Source: Pseudomonadota bacterium
GTDB lineage: Bacteria > Pseudomonadota > Gammaproteobacteria > Burkholderiales > Methylophilaceae
Direction of reading: 5' to 3'
Assembly: GCA_029549705.1 (NCBI GenBank)
Contig: JAKPIR010000212.1
Coordinates: 1 to 5,961, forward strand
Length of the DNA: 5,961 nt
Positions 1 through 4,036 of this stretch are shown piece after piece. Every line of letters begins with the position of its first letter. Within the stretch, counting starts at the first letter, position 1. A program made the position numbers and the translations under genes. Under the pieces are notes generated by a model. It was given only the letters and a program-made list of their open reading frames with translations, was not told where the DNA came from and ran no database searches.

Positions 1-375
1 AATTACGTGTGTACTTAAAGTTTTTGCGGCAATGCCCATGGCTTCAGCGCCATAAAACGCCATTGGGCGCAGGTAAGCTGATTCCAAGTTGTTGTCACGC
101 ACCGCGGCACGCTGGGCCTCACTGATGGTGGCTTTATCAAACGGCATTTTCATTTGCAGAATATGCGCGCTGCGGAATAAGCGGTCAGTGTGGTCTTGCA
201 GACGGAAAATCGCCGTGCCTTTATCTGTTTTGTAAGCGCGCACACCTTCAAATACGCCCATGCCGTAATGCAAGGTGTGGGTGAGTACGTGGGTGGTGGC
301 ATCGCGCCAGTTGACCATTTTGCCGTCGTACCAAATAACGCCGTCGCGATCTGCCATTGAACTTGGAATTGCCAT
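1..375 (-). CDS. ilvE: Branched-chain amino acid aminotransferase, N-terminal part (runs off the left edge)
   Basis: This is a PLP-dependent class IV aminotransferase. It would carry out the last step of leucine, isoleucine and valine synthesis by moving an amino group from glutamate to the branched 2-oxo acids in the cytoplasm. The visible 125 residues begin MAIPSSMADRDGVIWYDGKM. They include the family block THTLHYGMGVFEGVRAY (residues 32-48), then IFRLQDHTDRLFRSAHI and a YLRPM motif near residue 101. The catalytic lysine lies beyond the window. The start chosen is the ATG at 375-373, preceded by a weak AGAG a few bases upstream. An in-frame ATG six codons later (357-355) has no ribosome binding site and matches where some relatives start. 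The gene is transcribed divergently from the SCO-like gene across a gap of about 115 bases. The family call is firm. A D-amino acid transaminase or aminodeoxychorismate lyase is unlikely given the FEGVRAY block. Confidence 0.93.
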   Translation of the reverse strand, partial: MAIPSSMADRDGVIWYDGKMVNWRDATTHVLTHTLHYGMGVFEGVRAYKTDKGTAIFRLQDHTDRLFRSAHILQMKMPFDKATISEAQRAAVRDNNLESAYLRPMAFYGAEAMGIAAKTLSTHVI

Positions 376-490
376 TTCTCTGCCTTATAAACGATTTAAA
401 GTAAAAGCATTATTGTAAACTAAAGGGCGGAATTCTTGTCGCATGTTAAAATCAAAAAATAAATATAAATGAACATAATTGAGGTGTGTG
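376..490. promoter_or_regulatory. Divergent intergenic region with weak promoter-like elements for ilvE and the SCO-like gene
   Basis: This AT-rich gap separates two divergent genes, so promoters for both must lie here unless they are inside the genes. On the plus strand TTGTCG (436-441) could be a -35 box, followed by an AT-rich stretch with TAAATA (460-465) or TATAAAT (464-470) as a -10 box. The spacings of 18 and 22 bases are not ideal. On the minus strand the same spot reads GCGACA, and TACAAT lies 19 bases further on toward ilvE. Both are partial matches to the sigma-70 consensus, so the exact positions are guesses. No operator or riboswitch was seen. Confidence 0.3.
481..484 (+). promoter_or_regulatory. 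Shine-Dalgarno GAGG that decides the start of the SCO-like gene
   Basis: GAGG lies six bases before a GTG codon at 491-493. The longest open frame begins at a TTG (479-481) that overlaps this GAGG, so that TTG cannot use it. Another in-frame GTG at 488 is only three bases away, which is too close. The GTG at 491 is therefore preferred. It gives a lipoprotein signal peptide that starts MQKFLK and has a normal basic N-region. Confidence 0.6.
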
Positions 491-1078
491 GTGCAGAAAT
501 TTTTGAAAATATTTAGTCTTGCGTTGCTAGTATGTTTTTTGGCGGCCTGTAAACCCGCAACAGAAGCGGGCAAGCTGGTGGCGCAAGATATTACTGGGGC
601 AGATTTTGGCCAGACATTTCATTTGACGGATCACACAGGTAAACCCCGCACGATGGATGATTTTAAAGGTAAGGCGATTGTTTTGTTTTTTGGCTACACG
701 CATTGTCCAGACGTTTGCCCAACTACCATGGCCGATTTAAAGCATACGATGAAATTACTCGGCACGCGTGCTGATGAAGTGCAGGTTTTATTTGTTACCC
801 TGGACCCCAAGCGCGATACGCAAGAGGTGTTGGCGCAGTTTGTACCCTCATTTGATGCGCGCTTTATCGGTTTGCGCGGCAGTGAAGAAGAAATCGCTGC
901 AACCGCCGCCGTATTTAAAATCTACGCCAAAAAAGTTGAAGCACAAGGCCAAAGCGGTTACACCATCGACCATAGCGCAGGCATGTACATTTTTGATAAG
1001 AATGGAAAAATTAGACTGTATGTGGATTATGGGCAAAAGCCAGCCGACATTGCCAACGACATCAAACAAATTCTTTGA
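491..1078 (+). CDS. SCO1/SenC/PrrC family copper chaperone, predicted lipoprotein
   Basis: This thioredoxin-fold protein belongs to a family that binds copper and helps assemble the CuA centre of cytochrome c oxidase, or acts as a periplasmic thiol-disulfide factor. With the GTG start it has 195 residues, a normal family length. Residues 1-19 form a signal peptide ending in the lipobox LAAC. Cys20 would be lipidated, which would anchor the protein on the outer face of the inner membrane. The copper ligands are visible: CPDVC with Cys72 and Cys76 in GYTHCPDVCPTTM, and His161 in YTIDHSAGMYIFD. VTLDPKRDT (about 102-110) is another family hallmark. No oxidase or other copper gene is visible beside it, so its partner cannot be named from context. 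The gene stands alone on the plus strand and no clear intrinsic terminator follows it on that strand. The family is certain. The specific role (CuA assembly versus redox sensing) is inferred only from the family. Confidence 0.93.
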   Translation: MQKFLKIFSLALLVCFLAACKPATEAGKLVAQDITGADFGQTFHLTDHTGKPRTMDDFKGKAIVLFFGYTHCPDVCPTTMADLKHTMKLLGTRADEVQVLFVTLDPKRDTQEVLAQFVPSFDARFIGLRGSEEEIAATAAVFKIYAKKVEAQGQSGYTIDHSAGMYIFDKNGKIRLYVDYGQKPADIANDIKQIL

Positions 1079-1195
1079 GTGCGCGTGTAAAAATTAACAT
1101 TAATGTTGCATCTCTACACACGGCTGAATTTTCCCGAGTAACCGCTAGGGTCATGCCCGCAGAATATACCCGCTAAAGCAGGTTATTCATGCGAC

Positions 1196-1246
1196 AAAAA
1201 AACAATGCCCTGGAAGCCTTGTAAATAAAGGCTTGCAGGGCATTGT
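1196..1246 (-). terminator. Strong intrinsic terminator for the minus-strand gene series
   Basis: The inverted repeat has arms at 1202-1220 and 1228-1246. ACAATGCCCTG pairs with CAGGGCATTGT (11 pairs), then comes one G/G mismatch (1213/1235), then AAGCCTT pairs with AAGGCTT (7 pairs), around a 7-base loop. On the minus strand the stem runs straight into a run of seven T (complement of the A-run at 1196-1202), the classic intrinsic terminator layout. On the plus strand only AAAAGG follows, so it should not end the SCO-like transcript by this mechanism. It lies about 50 bases past the stop of the DUF805 gene and probably marks the end of the transcript that carries that gene. Confidence 0.85.
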
Positions 1247-1298
1247 AAAAGGTTGTATGCACAATAGATTAAAAATTTTGCATTTTTTTTGGATGTTT

Positions 1299-1673
1299 TT
1301 AGTTAGCAGGTGCTGGGCCAAAACGGTTGTCGCCTGGCGTGCCTGGAATCACAAAGAAGTAGAGTAAAACTAAACCAACGATTGGAATAAGACCAATCAA
1401 CAAAAACCAGCCGCTTTTATCTACATCGTGTAAGCGACGCACCCCTGCAGCGAGCGATGGCAAAATAAAACCAAGTGCGCCTAGCCCAACAATACCAAAA
1501 CCAATCATCCCTAATGTTTCAGATATGCTGGATAAAATACCCGCCAACACCAAGCCGGCGATATAAAACAAAATAAAAGCTAAATAAAACCACCAATATT
1601 CTGAACGTGTAGCACGGCCAGAAAAGTCAGCGTATTTTGACAAGCAAGTTTTCACTGATTCTACAAAAGTCAT
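1299..1673 (-). CDS. DUF805 family small inner-membrane protein
   Basis: The protein has 124 residues, normal for the DUF805 family, whose function is unknown. It carries the family signatures in order: FSGRATRSEYWWF (17-29), AGVRRLHDVDKSGWF (76-90) and the C-terminal GTPGDNRFGP (111-120). Three hydrophobic segments are apparent at about 28-48, 56-76 and 89-109, so it should sit in the cytoplasmic membrane. The ATG is preceded by a good ribosome binding site, GGGAG at 1684-1680, with a six-base spacer. It is the last gene before the terminator at 1196-1246. It follows the YgjP-like gene after an 89-base gap that has no terminator, so it may be read from the upstream transcript, from its own AT-rich leader, or both. 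No function is assigned, because the family match gives none. Confidence 0.9.
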   Translation of the reverse strand: MTFVESVKTCLSKYADFSGRATRSEYWWFYLAFILFYIAGLVLAGILSSISETLGMIGFGIVGLGALGFILPSLAAGVRRLHDVDKSGWFLLIGLIPIVGLVLLYFFVIPGTPGDNRFGPAPAN

Positions 1674-1754
1674 TGTTTACTCCCTATAAGTAATTTAAAA
1701 ATTGACCAAAAAACTGCATTATTATTTTTGGAACAACGACAATCTAACATGAAA

Positions 1755-1769
1755 TTTGTAATTTACAAA
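1755..1769. repeat. Short hyphenated palindrome TTTGTAA-T-TTACAAA at the 3' end of the YgjP-like gene
   Basis: Seven bases each side of a single central T are perfectly complementary. The element overlaps the stop codon of the YgjP-like gene (1765-1763). The one-base centre is too tight for a good hairpin, and there is no GC stem, so it is not a terminator. It has the form of a dimeric protein-binding site about 80 bases upstream of the DUF805 start. In such AT-rich DNA it could also be chance. Confidence 0.3.
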
Positions 1770-2473
1770 CGGTGCAGTTGTGGTGATAAATTTTTGAGTT
1801 CTTTTTCTGCGGACTTGTAATCTGGACAAATACTGCTCACTACCGCCCAAAATTTAGCAGAATGGTTCATTTCTTTTAGGTGTGCCAACTCGTGGCAAAT
1901 CACGTAATTGATGATGTGCGGCGGGGCTTGCAGTAGCCGCCAATTGAGGCGTACCTCACCACGGCTGTTGCAACTTCCCCAGCGCGATTTTGCGTTTGAA
2001 AGCGTGAGCGGCGGCGTTGGTACATGGAGTTTTGCGGCAAAAATTTCCAGCCTGCGACTAAAATCAGCCAGCGCCTGTTTTTTATACCAGGCGATGACTT
2101 TGCGGCAGGTCAGTGTTTGGTTGTTGGGGTCTTGCTGTGCAATCAAGAGCTTGTTTTGCGTTAATACGGCGGTTTTGCTGGTGCTGTGTTGTGTAATCTG
2201 CAGTTGCACATCCGTACCCAAATACAATAGATGCTCATCATTTAGCCATTGAATCGGTTCAATGTAATTGGCCTCGCGCGCTTTGAGTTTGCTTAAAATC
2301 CAATGCGCTTTTTGTTGCAATACTTGATTTAGCTGATATTCAAAAATACGTTTTGGCGCATGCACCACCAAACCGTCTGCGGTAATTTTTAGGCCGATGG
2401 TACGGCGTTGGCGGCGTTCAAGCAAATAAGAAATGGTTTCGCCATTGGGCAATTGAAGGGTGGGGTTAGTCAT
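1763..2473 (-). CDS. YgjP-like (DUF45) HExxH metal-dependent protein
   Basis: The protein has 236 residues, the usual length for YgjP/DUF45 proteins, which share a zinc-metalloprotease-like fold with SprT and Wss1. The key motif is CHELAHLKEMNHSAKFW. His194, Glu195 and His198 form the HExxH metal site, and His204 is a likely third ligand. SRWGSC at 163-168 is the other strongly conserved family block. The N-terminal half (for example LERRQRRTIGLKI, 18-30) matches the family's small beta-rich domain. There is no signal peptide, so it should be cytoplasmic. I recall that E. coli YgjP has been linked to nucleotide (UTP) hydrolysis, but I would not assign a reaction here. The ATG at 2473-2471 has no clear Shine-Dalgarno sequence. 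It follows plsC after a gap that contains a repeat element, and it is probably cotranscribed with it. Confidence 0.9.
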   Translation of the reverse strand: MTNPTLQLPNGETISYLLERRQRRTIGLKITADGLVVHAPKRIFEYQLNQVLQQKAHWILSKLKAREANYIEPIQWLNDEHLLYLGTDVQLQITQHSTSKTAVLTQNKLLIAQQDPNNQTLTCRKVIAWYKKQALADFSRRLEIFAAKLHVPTPPLTLSNAKSRWGSCNSRGEVRLNWRLLQAPPHIINYVICHELAHLKEMNHSAKFWAVVSSICPDYKSAEKELKNLSPQLHRL

Positions 2474-2483
2474 TTAGGTGCAA

Positions 2484-2561
2484 CCGTTCGTGCTGAGCCT
2501 GTAAAAGCTTGGTTGTTACCAACACAGTTATATTGCCCTTCGACAAGCTCAGGGTGAACGG
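2484..2561. repeat. GAACGG-ended inverted repeat (REP-like dispersed element) between plsC and the YgjP-like gene
   Basis: The two ends are imperfect inverted copies. CCGTTCGTGCTGAGCCTGT at 2484-2502 is matched by the complement of 2543-2561 at 15 of 19 positions. The right copy contains CCCTTCGACAAGCTCAGGG (2536-2554), a sequence I recognise from memory as a very common extragenic repeat in many proteobacteria. The left copy lacks the TCGA core after its TGT and looks degenerate. A small hairpin, TTGGT-TGTT-ACCAA, lies between them (2509-2522). The element fills most of the 111-base gap. There is no T-tract, so termination is not evident. An effect on mRNA stability between the two genes is possible. 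Confidence 0.65.
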
Positions 2562-2584
2562 TGTAAAGCAAGTTTGAATAGGGT

Positions 2585-3310
2585 TTAAACATGTTGCGGC
2601 AAAAGCAGCATTTCACTTTCAATCCACTCTTCCACGCGCTTATTCACCTCATCGGCCTTCAAACCAGCCGTTTTAATGGGCTTGCCGATACTCACTGTAA
2701 TGGTGCCTGCCTGCTTGATAAAGGCATTTTTGCGCCAGAATAAGCCTGCATTATGCGCCACTGGCACCACTGTGCTTTGCGTGTGTGATGCTAACCAAGC
2801 CCCACCAATATGGTATTTGCCGCGCACCCCTGGCGCCACGCGTGTACCTTCAGGAAAAATTACCACCCACAGGCCGCGTGCTAACCTGTCTTTACCATGT
2901 TTGACTAATTGTTTTAGCGCTTCACGGCCGCCGGCGCGGTTGATGGGGATGGCAGACATGGCAATCCACGCCCAGCCCATAAAAGGAATGAACAGCAGCT
3001 CACGTTTTAGCACCCAAATTTGCGGTGGAAAAATGACTTGCAAAGCAATGGTTTCCCAAGCCGACTGGTGCTTGCACAAAATAATGGAAGGATGGTCAGG
3101 AATGTTTTCGCGCCCACGCACGGTAAAGGATAAGTTGCAGGTGAGTTTTAGCCACGCTAATGAACAATGTGCCCAATAACTCGCCATGCGTGAGCGGGTG
3201 ATGTTGTTGAGCGGAAACATTAAAATGACCAACAGCGCAAAAAGCGGCGTGATGATGAACATGCCTAAATAAAATAAAAATGCGCGAATTATCAAAATGA
3301 AATTAGCCAT
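2585..3310 (-). CDS. plsC: 1-acyl-sn-glycerol-3-phosphate acyltransferase (lysophosphatidate acyltransferase)
   Basis: This membrane enzyme transfers a fatty acyl chain to the sn-2 position of lysophosphatidic acid, making phosphatidic acid, the precursor of all glycerophospholipids. It has 241 residues, normal for PlsC. A hydrophobic N-terminal segment (about 4-32) anchors it. Motif I reads KHQSAWET with His81, but the acidic residue four positions on is Glu86, where the textbook motif HX4D has Asp. I recall the Glu form from other betaproteobacterial PlsC proteins. Motif II is around IPINRAGG (121-128), motif III is FPEGTR (152-157) and motif IV is VVPVAHN (181-187). Its ATG shares the A of the gmhB stop (TGATG at 3312-3308) and has no strong ribosome binding site, so translation is probably coupled to gmhB. 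An acyltransferase of lyso-ornithine lipid type is possible but less likely in this context. Confidence 0.93.
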   Translation of the reverse strand: MANFILIIRAFLFYLGMFIITPLFALLVILMFPLNNITRSRMASYWAHCSLAWLKLTCNLSFTVRGRENIPDHPSIILCKHQSAWETIALQVIFPPQIWVLKRELLFIPFMGWAWIAMSAIPINRAGGREALKQLVKHGKDRLARGLWVVIFPEGTRVAPGVRGKYHIGGAWLASHTQSTVVPVAHNAGLFWRKNAFIKQAGTITVSIGKPIKTAGLKADEVNKRVEEWIESEMLLLPQHV

Positions 3311-3870
3311 CAGTCATCCATCTCTAGTATCTTTTGCACGGCTTCAGCCAAGTCTGCACATATCCAGGTATTGGCTGGTAGTGCTTTGTCTGCATGGGTT
3401 AAAGAGGCGGCGAGTGTAGTTTCACCTTTGCCGGTGCGCACTAAAATGGGTTGGCAGCCCGCGTTGGCAAAGGCCTGCAAATCACGCAAGGCATCGCCGA
3501 CTGCGGGAACGCCCGTTAAATCAACCGAAAATCGTTTGCCGATTTCTTCAATCATGCCTGCTTCTGGTTTGCGACAATGGCAATGTTCATCAGCAGCGTG
3601 AGGACAATAAAATATGGCGTCAATACGGCCGCCATAACTCGCTAAGGCGTGGTGCATTTTGTCATGAATCGCATTGAGGGTTGCCATGTCAAACAAACCG
3701 CGGCTGATGCCCGATTGGTTAGTCGCAACCGCCACTTTAAAGCCAGACTGATTAAGCAAGGCAATGGCTTCCAAACTGCCAGAAATTGCTATCCACTCAT
3801 CAGGGTTTTTGATGAACTGGCTGGAGTCTTGGTTAATGACACCATCGCGGTCTAAAATGACGAGTTTCAT
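3310..3870 (-). CDS. gmhB: D-glycero-beta-D-manno-heptose 1,7-bisphosphate 7-phosphatase
   Basis: This HAD-family phosphatase removes the 7-phosphate in the ADP-heptose pathway, which feeds the inner core of lipopolysaccharide. It has 186 residues, the normal length. The nucleophile motif is DRDGVIN with Asp7 and Asp9, motif II is ATNQSG (49-54), and motif IV is VGDALRD with Asp126 and Asp130. The structural zinc loop typical of GmhB is intact: Cys89, His91, Cys97 and Cys99 in CPHAADEHCHCRKP, followed by Arg100 and Lys101. This loop separates it from histidinol phosphatase and simpler HAD proteins. The ATG at 3870-3868 is preceded only by AGGGGG (3887-3882), which is 11 bases away and lies inside the end of an inverted repeat, an unusual leader. 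Its stop overlaps the plsC start by one base. The protein is cytoplasmic. Confidence 0.95.
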   Translation of the reverse strand: MKLVILDRDGVINQDSSQFIKNPDEWIAISGSLEAIALLNQSGFKVAVATNQSGISRGLFDMATLNAIHDKMHHALASYGGRIDAIFYCPHAADEHCHCRKPEAGMIEEIGKRFSVDLTGVPAVGDALRDLQAFANAGCQPILVRTGKGETTLAASLTHADKALPANTWICADLAEAVQKILEMDD

Positions 3871-3881
3871 ATTGTTTTTTG

Positions 3882-4005
3882 CCCCCTCGCTCGCAGGCGG
3901 GAGAGGCCTGGGGTGAGGGCTAGACTGCTGAAATATAGCCTGCTCATTAAATTTGTAGTGTGCATTTCCCTATCCCTGACCCTCTCCCGCCTGCGGGCGA
4001 GGGGA
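3882..4005. repeat. Long inverted repeat (paired REP-like element) between glyS and gmhB
   Basis: The arms are 3882-3919 and 3968-4005, about 38 bases each, with 30 of 38 positions complementary and a 48-base AT-richer spacer. The best core is an unbroken 15-base match, CGCAGGCGGGAGAGG and its complement, within the outer 25 bases. Each arm is also an imperfect hairpin by itself: CCTCTCCCGC facing GCGGGCGAGG on the right, and a weaker version on the left. A pair of short palindromes in opposite orientation is the layout of REP doublets or REPINs. I recognise the GAGAGGG/CCCTCTCCCGCCTGCGGG type as a common extragenic repeat. On the minus strand it is followed by an A-run rather than a T-run, so it is not an intrinsic terminator for glyS. 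It fills nearly all of the 166-base gap and ends 11 bases from the gmhB start. Confidence 0.8.
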
Positions 4006-4036
4006 TGATTTCATGATGTCTGTTTTATGAAATTTT

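Noticed and set aside
385..573. A 62-codon minus-strand open frame covering the ilvE/SCO gap and the SCO signal-peptide region
   Set aside because: It is antisense to the start of a well-supported gene, resembles no family I know and has no convincing ribosome binding site.
1096..1107. Palindrome AACATTAATGTT shortly after the SCO-like stop codon, as a plus-strand terminator
   Set aside because: The stem is AT-only with no GC core, there is no adjacent T-tract, and it is too weak to call a terminator.
1168..1183. Small hairpin ACCCGCTAAAGCAGGT in the gap after the SCO-like gene
   Set aside because: It has only six pairs with one mismatch, a tiny loop and no T-run after it, so it is not distinguishable from chance.
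1908..2252. A 114-codon plus-strand frame inside the YgjP-like gene
   Set aside because: It is a Cys- and Ser-rich shadow of a gene whose metal site and conserved blocks are all on the other strand.
2583..2590. Palindrome GTTTAAAC at the plsC stop codon
   Set aside because: An 8-base AT-rich palindrome overlapping a stop codon is expected by chance and has no supporting context.
2676..3179. A 167-codon plus-strand frame opposite plsC
   Set aside because: It is an antisense shadow with no recognisable domain, while the opposite strand encodes all PlsC motifs.
3882..4005. The long inverted repeat read as an intrinsic terminator for glyS or as CRISPR-like repeats
   Set aside because: On the minus strand an A-run, not a T-run, follows it. 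There are only two arms in inverted orientation, not a regularly spaced direct-repeat array.
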